Notes: generated by a model from the sequence alone, not told the origin. Positions 8,540-18,078 are shown, counted from the first letter of the stretch. The stretch: 48,208 nt of DNA from Eubacterium ramulus (GCF_003122485.1 NZ_JRFU01000081.1:1-48208); one strand, 5' to 3'. A program made the numbers and translations.

Positions 8540-10297
8540 ATGCGGCATTTGAAAACCTTCCAGAGAAAAAAGATTGTTGCATTGATGCTGATGATCACCA
8601 TTGTGATGGCAGCGTTGTTTGGAAGACTGATCTATCTTATGGTATTTCGGTCCGTCTATTATGAAAAGATTGCACAGGATCTCCATGAACGGGAGCGCAG
8701 TATCAAAGCTGCCCGGGGAAAAATCGTAGACCGTAACGGGATCGTTCTGGCAGATAATAAATCGGTATGTACGATATCGGTGATCCACAGTCAGATCGAG
8801 GATCCGGAGCGCGTGATCGAAGTGCTGCAAAAGGAACTGGAACTTCCGGAGGAGACGATCCGAAAAAGAGTGGAAAAAAACAGTTCCATTGAGCGGATCA
8901 AAACAAATGTTCCAAAGGAGATCGGGGATGCAATACTGGCATATGATCTTGCAGGTGTAAAAGTTGACGAAGACTATCGACGTTATTATCCGTATGATTC
9001 ACTGGCGTCAAAAGTCATTGGATTTACCGGTGGAGACAATCAGGGAATTGTGGGACTGGAAGTGCGCTATGATGAATGGCTTGCAGGGACAGACGGCAAG
9101 ATCCTGACCATGACCAATGCCTCCGGTGGAGAATTGGAGCAGGAAGGGGAACGCCGGGAGGAACCGCAGACCGGAAACCAGCTGACCATCAGTCTGGATT
9201 ACAATCTGCAAAGCTACTGTGAACAGGCAGCACAGACTGTATTGCAGGAAAAAGCGGCAGATGGTGTGCGGATCATCCTGATGAATCCGCAAAATGGTGA
9301 GATTCTGGCAATGGTAAATGAGCCGGAATACAATCTGAATGAGCCTTTTACCTTAAACACAGATGTTTCAGGAATATCGGATAAGGAAAAGCAGAATCTG
9401 TTAAATCAGATGTGGCGCAATCCAAGCATCAACGACACCTATGAACCGGGATCTACGTTCAAAATCATTACGACGGCAGCAGCGCTGGAACAGCACGTAT
9501 TATCCGTCAGTGACCGTTTCTACTGTCCGGGTTACAAGATCGTGGAGGATCGCAGGATCCGATGCCATAAGACAACCGGACATGGTGCAGAAGATTTTAC
9601 CCAGGGAATCATGAATTCCTGCAACCCGGTTTTTATTGAACTGGGACTGCGGCTTGGCGCAGATGATTTTTACCATTATTTTGAGCAATTCGGTCTGTTG
9701 TCCAAAACCGGGATAGACCTCCCCGGTGAGGCAGCAACGATTATGCATAAAAAAGACAACATAGGACAGGTGGAACTGGCTACCATATCATTTGGCCAGT
9801 CGTTTCAGATCACACCGATTCAGCTTGTGACCACTGCAGCTTCGCTGATCAACGGCGGCAGACGTGTCACACCGCATTTCGGTGTTTCTGTGCAGAATGC
9901 ACAGGGAGAGACGATCCACACATTTTCCTATGATACTACAGAGGGGACGGTGAGTACTGAAACATCCGAAACACTCCGCAGCCTGTTGGAAAAAGTCGTG
10001 TCGGAAGGAACCGGAAAAAAAGCGGCGATTGAAGGGTATTCCATCGGTGGCAAGACGGCGACTTCTCAGACGCTTCCAAGAAGCGAACATAAATATATCG
10101 CATCTTTTCTTGGATTTGCACCGGCAGAGGATCCACAGGTCATTGGACTTGTCGTGATCGATCATCCACAGGGAGTGTATTATGGAGGAACCGTTGCGGC
10201 ACCGGTGATGAAAGAAATATTCGAAAATGTGCTGCCCTATCTGGGAATCGAAAAAGTGCAGACAGAAGCCACGGATGCAAATGAGGAAGGGAATTGA
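8540..10297 (+). CDS. Class B penicillin-binding protein, second copy with KTA motif
   Basis: Paralogue of the preceding gene: an N-terminal membrane anchor (about residues 10-33), a dimerisation domain and a transpeptidase domain with S305-T-F-K308 and S360-C-N362. The third motif, normally KTG, reads K505-T-A507 (codons AAG ACG GCG). The frame is open from a GTG at 8486, but the ATG at 8540 behind TAAGG gives a normal membrane-anchor start. It lacks a PASTA domain. It may be the sporulation-specific SpoVD; the altered motif may change acylation or beta-lactam affinity. Confidence 0.9.
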   Translation: MRHLKTFQRKKIVALMLMITIVMAALFGRLIYLMVFRSVYYEKIAQDLHERERSIKAARGKIVDRNGIVLADNKSVCTISVIHSQIEDPERVIEVLQKELELPEETIRKRVEKNSSIERIKTNVPKEIGDAILAYDLAGVKVDEDYRRYYPYDSLASKVIGFTGGDNQGIVGLEVRYDEWLAGTDGKILTMTNASGGELEQEGERREEPQTGNQLTISLDYNLQSYCEQAAQTVLQEKAADGVRIILMNPQNGEILAMVNEPEYNLNEPFTLNTDVSGISDKEKQNLLNQMWRNPSINDTYEPGSTFKIITTAAALEQHVLSVSDRFYCPGYKIVEDRRIRCHKTTGHGAEDFTQGIMNSCNPVFIELGLRLGADDFYHYFEQFGLLSKTGIDLPGEAATIMHKKDNIGQVELATISFGQSFQITPIQLVTTAASLINGGRRVTPHFGVSVQNAQGETIHTFSYDTTEGTVSTETSETLRSLLEKVVSEGTGKKAAIEGYSIGGKTATSQTLPRSEHKYIASFLGFAPAEDPQVIGLVVIDHPQGVYYGGTVAAPVMKEIFENVLPYLGIEKVQTEATDANEEGN

Positions 10298-10316
10298 TGT
10301 CGAACTTATTTTGCGG

Positions 10317-10345
10317 TTGCCAAACAAATCGAAAAGACGTATGAT
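10317..10345 (+). promoter_or_regulatory. Possible internal promoter ahead of mraY
   Basis: TTGCCA (10317-10322), 17-nt spacer, TATGAT (10340-10345) in the 116-nt gap before mraY. It would allow the mraY-murD-ftsW part to be transcribed separately. Confidence 0.5.
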
Positions 10346-10413
10346 ACTAATTAAGTTGTAAAAAAAGATACAGTCGGCATTGGGAGAATGCCGCAGTAAG
10401 AAGAGGTGTGAAA

Positions 10414-11364
10414 ATGACATATCAGGTAATTATTCCGGTTCTGGTAGCATTTGCGATCACAGCAGTACTTGGACCGATCATGATTCCGTTTTTGCGGAAA
10501 TTAAAAATTGGAAATACAGAGAGAGAAGAATTACAGTCTCATCAGAAGAAAAATGGTACACCGACTATGGGTGGAATTATGATTCTGATTGCAGTTGTGA
10601 TTACTTCCCTGTTTTATGTAAAAGGATATCCGAAGATTATTCCGATCCTGTTTGTAACCGTGGGATTTGGAATCATCGGTTTTCTGGATGACTATTTAAA
10701 AGTTGTTCTGCGCAGATCAGACGGACTGCTTGCATGGCAGAAGATGCTTTGTGAGATCGTTGTGACAGCAGTTTTTGCATTTTTCTTAGTGAAAAATGAG
10801 ATTCCGATGTCTATGCTGATCCCGTTTAGCGGAGGACGTTATCTGGAACTTGGATGGCTGGCACTTCCGGTACTGTTTCTGGCAGTGATCGGAACCGTAA
10901 ATGGTGTCAACTTTACGGATGGACTGGATGGTCTGGCTTCCAGCGTAACAATTCTGGTTGCAACATTTTTCTCTGTTGTAGCCGTTGGAAATGCCTGCGG
11001 CATCGCACCGGTTACCTGTGCGGTAGTGGGCGCATTACTTGGATTTTTATTATTTAATGTATATCCGGCAAGCGTATTTATGGGAGATACCGGTTCCCTG
11101 GCATTGGGTGGATTTGTGGCGGCAACAGCGTATATGTTGCAGATGCCGATCTTTATCCTGATCGTGGGACTGATCTACTGGATCGAGATCTTATCGGTTA
11201 TGATCCAGGTCGTATACTTCAAAAAGACCGGTGGTAAGCGGTTCTTCCGTATGGCACCGATCCACCATCATTTTGAGCTTGGCGGATGGTCTGAGACACG
11301 GGTTGTAGCAGTATTTTCCATTGTTACAGCTATTTTGTGTCTGATTGCATTTATTGGATTATAA
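10414..11364 (+). CDS. mraY: Phospho-N-acetylmuramoyl-pentapeptide transferase
   Basis: Integral membrane enzyme that moves phospho-MurNAc-pentapeptide from UDP to undecaprenyl phosphate, making lipid I. About ten membrane segments are visible. Family motifs present: HQKKNGTPTMGG (about residue 46), FLDDYLK, the catalytic NFTDGLDGLA, MGDTGSLALGG and the C-terminal APIHHHFELGGWSE. A GTG at 10408 is in frame two codons earlier; the ATG at 10414 is better spaced from AAGAGG. At 316 residues it is a normal bacterial MraY. Confidence 0.97.
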   Translation: MTYQVIIPVLVAFAITAVLGPIMIPFLRKLKIGNTEREELQSHQKKNGTPTMGGIMILIAVVITSLFYVKGYPKIIPILFVTVGFGIIGFLDDYLKVVLRRSDGLLAWQKMLCEIVVTAVFAFFLVKNEIPMSMLIPFSGGRYLELGWLALPVLFLAVIGTVNGVNFTDGLDGLASSVTILVATFFSVVAVGNACGIAPVTCAVVGALLGFLLFNVYPASVFMGDTGSLALGGFVAATAYMLQMPIFILIVGLIYWIEILSVMIQVVYFKKTGGKRFFRMAPIHHHFELGGWSETRVVAVFSIVTAILCLIAFIGL

Positions 11365-11409
11365 AGAGATTTACTATACTATACATCAAGGATCTGGAGG
11401 AATGTTGCA

Positions 11410-12771
11410 ATGGAATTTGCAGGAAAAAAAGTTCTGGTTTTCGGAACAGGAATCAGTGGAATTGCAGCGGCAAAATTACTGGAAAACGTTGGTGCCGCAG
11501 TCGTATTATTTGACGGAAACCAGGAACTGGATAAAAAACATGTGCTGGAAAATTTTGAGGCAGATCATATGCCGGAATTATATGTAGGTGAATTACCGGA
11601 AGAAGTTCGTGCAGGACTGGATCTGGTTGTATTAAGCCCGGGTGTACCGACAGATCTTCCGTTTGTCAATGAACTGCGAGATGCGGGACTTCCAATCTGG
11701 GGCGAGATTGAACTGGCATATCGATGTAAAAAAGGTGATGTACTTGCGATTACCGGAACAAACGGAAAGACAACGACCACTGCACTGCTTGGAGAGATCA
11801 TGAAAACAACGTATCCGCAGGTGCATGTGGTAGGAAATATCGGAATTCCTTACACTGGTCTGGTTGCAGAAGATACGGATGATACCGTGACGGTAGCAGA
11901 GATCAGCAGCTTTCAGTTAGAGACGATTGATACTTTCTGTCCGGAAGTATCCGCAATCTTAAATATTACACCGGATCATCTGAACCGCCACCATACGATG
12001 GATAATTACATCGCGGCAAAAATGAGCATTGCAAAAAATCAGGGACCGGAGCAGACCTGTGTATTAAATTATGAAGATGAAGTGCTCAGAGAGCAGGCAA
12101 AACATCTTTCTGCAAAGGTTGTTTTCTTCAGCAGTCTTTCCAAATTAGAGGAAGGCTTCTATCTGGAAGGTGACAAGATCGTGTATGCACATGACGGTCA
12201 GATTGAGGAAATTATATCTACAGATGAGTTGAATATCCTTGGACGCCACAATCATGAAAATGCGATGGCAGCGACTGCTATGGCTATGAGTTATGATGTC
12301 CCGGTGGAGCATATCCGTCAGGCTCTGCGTACATTTCAGGCAGTAGAGCACAGAATTGAGTATGTGACAGAGAAACGCGGTGTCCGTTTCTATAATGATT
12401 CCAAGGGAACCAACCCGGATGCTGCTATCAAAGGGATTCAGGCGATGGATCGTCCGACCTGTCTGATCGGCGGCGGTTATGATAAACAGTCTGAGTATAC
12501 CGAGTGGATCAACAGTTTTGACGGTAAAGTAAAGAAACTGGTTTTGATCGGTCAGACAAGAGAGAAGATTGCCGAGGAAGCAGAAAAATGTGGCTTCTAC
12601 GATTATGTATTTGCCGACAGTCTTCAGGAGGCAGTTGATATCTGCTATGAAAATGCGGAAAATGGTGATGCCGTATTACTTTCTCCGGCTTGTGCAAGCT
12701 GGGGAATGTTCCCGAACTATGAAGTAAGGGGAAAAATGTTTAAAGAAATGGTTCATGCCTTAAAGGAGTAA
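11410..12771 (+). CDS. murD: UDP-N-acetylmuramoylalanine--D-glutamate ligase
   Basis: Cytoplasmic Mur ligase that adds D-glutamate to UDP-MurNAc-L-Ala using ATP. Three-domain layout of normal length (453 residues): an N-terminal Rossmann domain (VLVFGTGISGIAAA), a central ATPase domain with the P-loop GTNGKTTT at 116-123, and a C-terminal domain with the conserved YNDSKGTNPDA segment. GGAGG precedes the ATG. The next gene starts seven bases after the stop, so the two are probably translated together. Confidence 0.97.
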   Translation: MEFAGKKVLVFGTGISGIAAAKLLENVGAAVVLFDGNQELDKKHVLENFEADHMPELYVGELPEEVRAGLDLVVLSPGVPTDLPFVNELRDAGLPIWGEIELAYRCKKGDVLAITGTNGKTTTTALLGEIMKTTYPQVHVVGNIGIPYTGLVAEDTDDTVTVAEISSFQLETIDTFCPEVSAILNITPDHLNRHHTMDNYIAAKMSIAKNQGPEQTCVLNYEDEVLREQAKHLSAKVVFFSSLSKLEEGFYLEGDKIVYAHDGQIEEIISTDELNILGRHNHENAMAATAMAMSYDVPVEHIRQALRTFQAVEHRIEYVTEKRGVRFYNDSKGTNPDAAIKGIQAMDRPTCLIGGGYDKQSEYTEWINSFDGKVKKLVLIGQTREKIAEEAEKCGFYDYVFADSLQEAVDICYENAENGDAVLLSPACASWGMFPNYEVRGKMFKEMVHALKE

Positions 12772-12777
12772 TGTTAC

Positions 12778-13917
12778 ATGGGTAACCGCAAATATCATAA
12801 GAATACTGCGGATGCGGGAACAACCAAATATTTTGATTACAGTCTGCTGTTTATTATCATTTTTCTGGTGCTGTTTGGACTGGTGATGCTCTACAGTGTC
12901 AGTGCTTATGAAGGTCAGGATGTGTTCAATGATCCATTTCACTACCTGAAACGACAGGCAGGCTGCGCATTTCTTGGATTCATCGGTATGTTTATCGTCA
13001 GTGTGATTCCATGCGAATGGTGGAAAAAGCTGAGTTTTCCGAGTTATGTGCTGTCATTTCTGATGTGTGCGGCGGTTATTGTAGTCGGAAAAGGTTCGAA
13101 CGGTTCTACCCGTTGGCTGAAGATCGGACCGATTCAGTTGCAGCCGTCTGAGATTGCAAAAATAGCAGTGATCATTTTTATGGCAGCGCTTTTAAGCAGG
13201 ATTCCAAAACAGGTCAAAGATCTGAAATCCATTATCAAGGTACTGCTTTTTGTTCTGCCGATGGTAGGTGTGATCGCAGTTAGCAACTTGAGTACCGCAA
13301 TCATTGTCGGTGGTATTGCCGTACTTATGATCTTTGTGGTCAGTCCGAAGACAAAGGAATTTTTCGTTCTTGGAGCAGGTCTGGTCGCATTGGGAGCCAT
13401 CGGTGTAAAAATGGGTGGTTATCGTGTGACACGTATTGCTGCATGGCTGCATCCGGAAGACTATCCGGATGAGGTGTATCAAACGCTGCAGGGAATGTAT
13501 GCCATCGGTTCCGGCGGTTTGTTCGGAAAGGGACTTGGTGCCAGTGTACAGAAACTTGGTTATGTACCGGAGGCGCAAAACGACTTTATTTTTACCATTA
13601 TCTGTGAAGAATTGGGACTGTTTGGTGCAATCTGTGTTATTTTATTATTTGTCTTGTTGCTCTGGCGCTGCATGGTGATCGCAAATAATGCACCGGATCT
13701 GTTTTCTTCCCTGCTGGTGGTGGGTGTTATGTCACATATCGCATTGCAGGTAGTGTTAAATATCATGGTTGTTACAAACTGGATGCCAAATACAGGTATT
13801 ATCCTGCCGTTTTTCAGTTACGGAGGTACGTCGATCCTGATTTTGATCACGGAGATGGGCTTGGTACTGAATGTGTCGCGTCGGATCAAATTTGATTCCA
13901 ATCATCCGATCGAGTGA
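12778..13917 (+). CDS. ftsW: SEDS glycosyltransferase FtsW/SpoVE
   Basis: Polytopic membrane protein (about ten segments, 379 residues) of the SEDS family, which polymerises lipid II into glycan strands together with a class B PBP. The family signature near the C-terminus reads NTGIILPFFSYGGTS, and an earlier GSNGSTRWLKIGPIQLQPSE segment is also typical. AAAGGAG lies before the ATG and overlaps the end of murD. Clostridial clusters may carry FtsW or the sporulation paralogue SpoVE here; the two cannot be separated by sequence alone. murG, normally next, is absent. Confidence 0.92.
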   Translation: MGNRKYHKNTADAGTTKYFDYSLLFIIIFLVLFGLVMLYSVSAYEGQDVFNDPFHYLKRQAGCAFLGFIGMFIVSVIPCEWWKKLSFPSYVLSFLMCAAVIVVGKGSNGSTRWLKIGPIQLQPSEIAKIAVIIFMAALLSRIPKQVKDLKSIIKVLLFVLPMVGVIAVSNLSTAIIVGGIAVLMIFVVSPKTKEFFVLGAGLVALGAIGVKMGGYRVTRIAAWLHPEDYPDEVYQTLQGMYAIGSGGLFGKGLGASVQKLGYVPEAQNDFIFTIICEELGLFGAICVILLFVLLLWRCMVIANNAPDLFSSLLVVGVMSHIALQVVLNIMVVTNWMPNTGIILPFFSYGGTSILILITEMGLVLNVSRRIKFDSNHPIE

Positions 13918-13980
13918 TGTGATCTGACAGTAAAAAGACAGAGGATCATTGAAAAAATTGGAATGATTCAGAAGAAAAAG

Positions 13981-13998
13981 TCTCAAATTAGATTGAGA
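13981..13998. other. Small hairpin between ftsW and ftsQ
   Basis: TCTCAA/TTGAGA inverted repeat with a 6-nt loop, without a T tail, in the 150-nt gap. A weaker CTCA/TGAG pairing follows near 14034-14048. Role unknown. Confidence 0.35.
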
Positions 13999-14067
13999 AA
14001 GTGTTAATATGATTCAGCACTTTGGTAAGATTCTCAACTCAGACTGAGATAAAATGTGGAGAACTGT

Positions 14068-14883
14068 ATGCGTAGAAAGAGACGAAAAAAGAAAAATTTA
14101 CGTATCATTCTGACTGCTCTTCTTGTAGCTGCATTTGTAGCTGCATTGGGAGCAGTTTTGATATGGAAAGTATTTGTGGTAAAAGATGTTTCCGTAAAAG
14201 GAAATGAGATCTATACGGACAAGCAGATTGAGGACTGGGTTTTGGATGAAAAATATTCCTGGAATTCACTGTATGTTTATTTTGAAAACAAACTGAATAA
14301 AACCGAGGAGATCCCCTTTGTGGATTCTCTGCAGATCCGGTTGAAATCGCCGCAGAAGCTGGAGATCACAGTGGTGGAAAAGGGAATCCTTGGATATCTG
14401 TACATTCCGTCACTGGGAAAAAATGCATATTTTGACAAAGATGGATTTGTGGTGGAACTTTCCTCTCAGGTGATCGATGGTGTGACCAAGATCAACGGTT
14501 TATCTGTGGAAAGTGCAGAACTTTACAAAAAACTTTCCATCGGTGATAACAGCAAACTGCTTCGTACCCTGTTAAATGTGACACAGCTTTTGAAGAAATA
14601 TGACCGGGTGCCGGAAATGATCTATATCAAAGATGGCAATGTTTATCTGATCTATGGTCAGATTCAGGTAAACCTTGGTGGAGGAACGGATCTGAATGAG
14701 AAGATCCTTCGAATGGATCAGATTCTGCCACAGCTTGACGGAATGAGTGGAACGCTGCATGTGGAAACTTGGTCGGAGAACAATACGGATATTTATTTCC
14801 GAAACGGGGAACTGATGGAGATCCCGAATGATGTGCAGACTGTTCCGGAAGCGTCAGATGGATCTGCGGATGGTAGTCAGTAG
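14068..14883 (+). CDS. ftsQ: Division protein FtsQ/DivIB
   Basis: Bitopic protein with a short, very basic cytoplasmic N-terminus (MRRKRRKKKN), one membrane segment (about residues 11-33) and an extracytoplasmic POTRA domain starting at FVVKDVSVKGNEIYTDKQIEDW, followed by a beta domain. It links FtsL/FtsB to the rest of the divisome. The frame opens at a GTG (14056), but GGAG at 14058-14061 is well spaced for the ATG at 14068. It is 271 residues and sits directly upstream of ftsZ. Confidence 0.88.
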   Translation: MRRKRRKKKNLRIILTALLVAAFVAALGAVLIWKVFVVKDVSVKGNEIYTDKQIEDWVLDEKYSWNSLYVYFENKLNKTEEIPFVDSLQIRLKSPQKLEITVVEKGILGYLYIPSLGKNAYFDKDGFVVELSSQVIDGVTKINGLSVESAELYKKLSIGDNSKLLRTLLNVTQLLKKYDRVPEMIYIKDGNVYLIYGQIQVNLGGGTDLNEKILRMDQILPQLDGMSGTLHVETWSENNTDIYFRNGELMEIPNDVQTVPEASDGSADGSQ

Positions 14884-15019
14884 GATCGTATCCTCTTTTT
14901 TGAGGATGAATCACATTTCTTTATAAGAAAATGAATTCAGAAAATGGATTACTTCTTCTTATAATGGAATTTATAATGGAATGAATTCTGGAAAATTCAG
15001 ATTAAATATGATTTAGAGG

Positions 15020-15048
15020 TTGATTATTTTTGCAAAAACAGATATTAT
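15020..15048 (+). promoter_or_regulatory. ftsZ promoter
   Basis: TTGATT (15020-15025), 17-nt spacer, TATTAT (15043-15048) in the 249-nt gap ahead of ftsZ. The gap also holds a hairpin ATCCTC/GAGGAT just after ftsQ and a short direct repeat (TTATAATGGAAT, twice). Confidence 0.7.
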
Positions 15049-15132
15049 AGAAGAGATAATAAAAATAGTGGCAGGAATGTCGTTAAAGATAGTATAAATA
15101 TATTCCGTGGGAGGAATAAAAGGAGGAATATC

Positions 15133-16299
15133 GTGGTTGAAATCATGTCAATAGGGGCTGAGTCCAGCGCAAAAATTATTGTAATCGGAGTAGGCGGCGC
15201 TGGAAACAATGCCGTAAACCGAATGATAGATGAAAAAATCGGTGGTGTAGAGTTTGTTGGAGTAAATACAGACAAGCAGGCACTTACTTTATGTAAAGCA
15301 CCGACTTTGATTCAGATTGGAGAGAAACTCACCAAAGGACTTGGCGCAGGTGCACAGCCGGAGATCGGTCAGAAAGCTGCAGAGGAAAGCGCAGAAGAAC
15401 TGACAGCAGCAATCGAAGGCGCAGATATGGTATTTGTTACCTGTGGTATGGGTGGCGGAACAGGAACTGGTGCAGCACCAGTTGTTGCGAAGATTGCAAA
15501 AGATATGGGAATCCTTACCGTAGGTGTTGTTACAAAACCTTTCAAATTTGAAGCAAAAACACGTATGACAAATGCAGTACATGGAATCGAGAATCTGAAA
15601 GAGAGCGTAGATACGCTGATCGTGATCCCGAATGATAAACTGCTTGAGATCGTTGACAGAAGAACCACGATGCCGGATGCTCTGAAGAAAGCAGATGAAG
15701 TATTACAGCAGGCAGTACAGGGAATCACAGACCTGATCAATGTACCTGCTCTGATCAACCTTGACTTTGCTGACGTTCAGACTGTTATGAAAGACAAAGG
15801 TCTGGCACATATCGGTATCGGTGGAGCTACCGGTGATGATAAAGCCATCGAGGCAGTTAAAATGGCTGTTGCAAGTCCGTTGCTTGAGACAACCATCAAT
15901 GGTGCATCCCATGTTATCATCAACATTTCCGGTGATATTTCTCTTATGGATGCAAATGATGCAGCAAGCTATGTACAGGATCTTGCCGGTGATGATGCAA
16001 ATATCATCTTTGGTGCAAAATACGACGAGTCTATTCCGGATGCAGCAACCATCACTGTTATTGCAACAGGTCTGGAGAATGCCGCAGCACCGGCACCGTC
16101 TATTTTACCGGGCATGAAATTTAATGGTGGCAATACTTTGAACATGGCACGTACTGCTGGCAGCGTAAAACCGGCACAGACAGGCACAACTCCGGTTCAG
16201 CCACAGTTCAATGGAATCCAGCGTCCGCAGAAACCAACACCAACCGTTGCTCCGCGTGACATCAAGATTCCGGAATTCCTGAAAAATACAAAACGCTAA
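15133..16299 (+). CDS. ftsZ: Cell division GTPase FtsZ
   Basis: Tubulin-like GTPase that forms the Z ring at mid-cell and at the asymmetric septum in sporulation. The nucleotide-binding motifs are [14 protein letters not shown] (about 19-32) and the tubulin signature GMGGGTGTG (105-113). A Pro/Thr-rich linker leads to the conserved C-terminal peptide [14 protein letters not shown], which binds FtsA/SepF-type partners. Start: AGGAGG at 15121-15126 is six bases from the GTG at 15133, whereas the next ATG (15145) is too far, so GTG is used. 388 residues. Confidence 0.97.
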   Translation: MVEIMSIGAESSAKIIVIGVGGAGNNAVNRMIDEKIGGVEFVGVNTDKQALTLCKAPTLIQIGEKLTKGLGAGAQPEIGQKAAEESAEELTAAIEGADMVFVTCGMGGGTGTGAAPVVAKIAKDMGILTVGVVTKPFKFEAKTRMTNAVHGIENLKESVDTLIVIPNDKLLEIVDRRTTMPDALKKADEVLQQAVQGITDLINVPALINLDFADVQTVMKDKGLAHIGIGGATGDDKAIEAVKMAVASPLLETTINGASHVIINISGDISLMDANDAASYVQDLAGDDANIIFGAKYDESIPDAATITVIATGLENAAAPAPSILPGMKFNGGNTLNMARTAGSVKPAQTGTTPVQPQFNGIQRPQKPTPTVAPRDIKIPEFLKNTKR

Positions 16300-16327
16300 T
16301 CATTCGAAAATAGAATATTATGGTAAT

Positions 16328-16367
16328 AAACTCCGCGATTTCGACAAAAAAATCGCGGAGTTTTTTG
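16328..16367 (+). terminator. Terminator after ftsZ
   Basis: 14-bp stem AAACTCCGCGATTT / AAATCGCGGAGTTT (16328-16341 / 16350-16363) with a T run. The loop carries a Spo0A-box-like sequence (see 16340-16373). Confidence 0.95.
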
Positions 16368-16373
16368 TATACT
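16340..16373 (+). promoter_or_regulatory. Possible Spo0A-controlled promoter of spoIIGA
   Basis: TTCGACA (16340-16346) is a perfect inverted 0A box (TGTCGAA), and TATACT (16368-16373) is a good -10. The distance between TTCGAC and TATACT is 22 nt, the unusual spacing known for the Spo0A-activated spoIIG promoter of B. subtilis. The box lies in the loop of the ftsZ terminator. A start about 7 nt after the -10 would leave a leader of only about 11 nt. Confidence 0.5.
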
Positions 16374-16390
16374 GTTCAGGGAGGTGACAA

Positions 16391-17161
16391 GTGGAGTATG
16401 AATGGTATGCAGATGTTTTTCTTTTAACAAACCTGTTGATGGATATGAGTGCCATGTTTGCCGCGGCGCTTTTGCTCAACGACAGACTACGGTTGGGACG
16501 TTGTCTGGTAGTCTGTGTGGCAGGGGTGACAGGCTCCACAGTGTTGCTGATACTGCTGAAAAAATATCTGGTCTACAGTATCATTTTACATATGGTAATC
16601 CATCCGCTGATGACGTTTGGGGTATTTGGGGCAAAAGACCGAGGGCGGTTTTTACGCACGCTTTTGACCATTTATCTGATTTTGTTTGTGATGGGTGGGG
16701 TGCAGAACAGTATTGGGGTGTTGCTTGGAAGCAGTACATTGGAAATCCTGTTGTCCGGGATGGCAGCGGCACTTTTGTTTTGTATCTATCAGATCCGACG
16801 GCGTGTCATCCAGCAGATCTGTCGGGTGGAACTGTGGGCAGGGACAGAACATGTCACGGTAGATGCTTATTGCGATACCGGAAATCTGCTGAGAGATCCA
16901 CTGACGGGAAGGCCGGTCTGCATTTTGCAACAGGAAGTGTTAGCGCAATTTGCTGCTGACCGAACAATACAAAAAGAGATTTCCTGTCACACGATCGGCA
17001 CAGAAAAAGAAAAACTGAAAATTGTGATGTTGGATAAAATGAAGATTTATCAGAAAGGTACGGTAACGGAGATAAAGGAGCCGGAGATTGGTCTGCATAC
17101 CGGGGAGATTATGCAGAATCCGAAGGTACAAATGCTTTTACATGCAGGCTATATCAGATGA
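16391..17161 (+). CDS. spoIIGA: Sporulation sigma-E processing peptidase SpoIIGA
   Basis: Membrane-embedded aspartic protease that removes the pro-sequence of sigma-E in the mother cell after a signal from the forespore. Several hydrophobic segments fill residues 5-135, and the protease domain carries the catalytic D162-T-G164 (VDAYCDTGNLLRDP). It starts with GTG behind a good GGGAGGTGA site. At 256 residues it is shorter than the B. subtilis protein (about 309), mainly at the C-terminus. It is followed by its substrate sigE, the standard spoIIG arrangement. Confidence 0.95.
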   Translation: MEYEWYADVFLLTNLLMDMSAMFAAALLLNDRLRLGRCLVVCVAGVTGSTVLLILLKKYLVYSIILHMVIHPLMTFGVFGAKDRGRFLRTLLTIYLILFVMGGVQNSIGVLLGSSTLEILLSGMAAALLFCIYQIRRRVIQQICRVELWAGTEHVTVDAYCDTGNLLRDPLTGRPVCILQQEVLAQFAADRTIQKEISCHTIGTEKEKLKIVMLDKMKIYQKGTVTEIKEPEIGLHTGEIMQNPKVQMLLHAGYIR

Positions 17162-17203
17162 GAGGGCAGATTACAGTGATTCTGAGAAGAATATGTCAGT
17201 TTA

Positions 17204-17249
17204 CGCTGACCAAAATCACGCACTAAGTCTTACGTGCGTTCGACTTGAA
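17204..17249. repeat. 46-nt dispersed hairpin repeat, copy 2
   Basis: Matches 1-46 with three differences and keeps the ACGCAC/GTGCGT stem. It lies between spoIIGA and sigE, inside the open but probably untranslated extension of sigE. Such an element in the intercistronic gap of a regulated operon may affect RNA stability or sigE translation. Confidence 0.7.
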
Positions 17250-17337
17250 CGGATATAGTTTTCAACCGGAGTGCAGAGGCACTCTGGAAGTAAGAGAAGA
17301 GGAGAAAAAGAAAAGAGCATGGAAAGGATCTATAAGT

Positions 17338-18078
17338 ATGTATTTAAAAGTTTCCGTACCTGGAAAATTCCAACTGAAATTAATACCAACTGTGCAGAAT
17401 CTGCTGTTTTTGCAGTCAAATGATATTCATTATATCGGTGGCACGGATGTGCTTCCGGCACCGTTAGAACGGGAGGATGAGAATGAGTGTATCATGCTGC
17501 TTGGAACGGAGGAGGGCGGCGAGGAAGCCAGAAAACGGCTGATCGAGCATAATCTGCGCCTGGTTGTATACATAGCAAAGAAGTTTGATAACACGGGAAT
17601 CGGGGTGGAGGATCTGATCTCCATTGGCACGATCGGGCTGATCAAATCCATCAACACGTATAATCCGGGAAAAAATATCAAACTTGCCACCTATGCGTCA
17701 CGCTGTATTGAAAATGAGATTCTCATGTATCTTCGCCGGACGAGCAAGATGAAGATGGAAGTTTCTTTTGATGAACCGTTAAATGTCGACTGGGACGGCA
17801 ATGAGCTGCTGCTTTCTGATATTCTTGGAACAGAGGATGATATTATTTATAAAGATATGGAAGTAGAGGTGGAGAAAAAGCTGTTAAAACGTGCCATCGA
17901 CAAGCTTTCTCCAAGGGAAAAGAATATCATTGAACTTCGCTATGGTCTGACACCCGGTGGCAGAGAGTATACACAAAAAGAAGTGGCAGATCAGATGAAT
18001 ATTTCCCAGTCTTATATCTCACGTCTGGAAAAAAAGATCATGAAGCGGTTGAAAAAAGAAATTACCCGTTATGAATAA
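17338..18078 (+). CDS. sigE: RNA polymerase sporulation sigma factor sigma-E (pro-form)
   Basis: Early mother-cell sigma factor of the sigma-70 family. Region 2 ([31 protein letters not shown] is split here by motif: [12 protein letters not shown], then [14 protein letters not shown]) and region 4 with a helix-turn-helix ([20 protein letters not shown]) are complete. The N-terminal ~40 residues form the pro-peptide ending in [13 protein letters not shown], similar to the processing region of B. subtilis pro-sigma-E. The frame is open from 17245 through the repeat, but AAAGGA before the ATG at 17338 and the normal length (246 residues) support this start. Confidence 0.96.
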   Translation: MYLKVSVPGKFQLKLIPTVQNLLFLQSNDIHYIGGTDVLPAPLEREDENECIMLLGTEEGGEEARKRLIEHNLRLVVYIAKKFDNTGIGVEDLISIGTIGLIKSINTYNPGKNIKLATYASRCIENEILMYLRRTSKMKMEVSFDEPLNVDWDGNELLLSDILGTEDDIIYKDMEVEVEKKLLKRAIDKLSPREKNIIELRYGLTPGGREYTQKEVADQMNISQSYISRLEKKIMKRLKKEITRYE

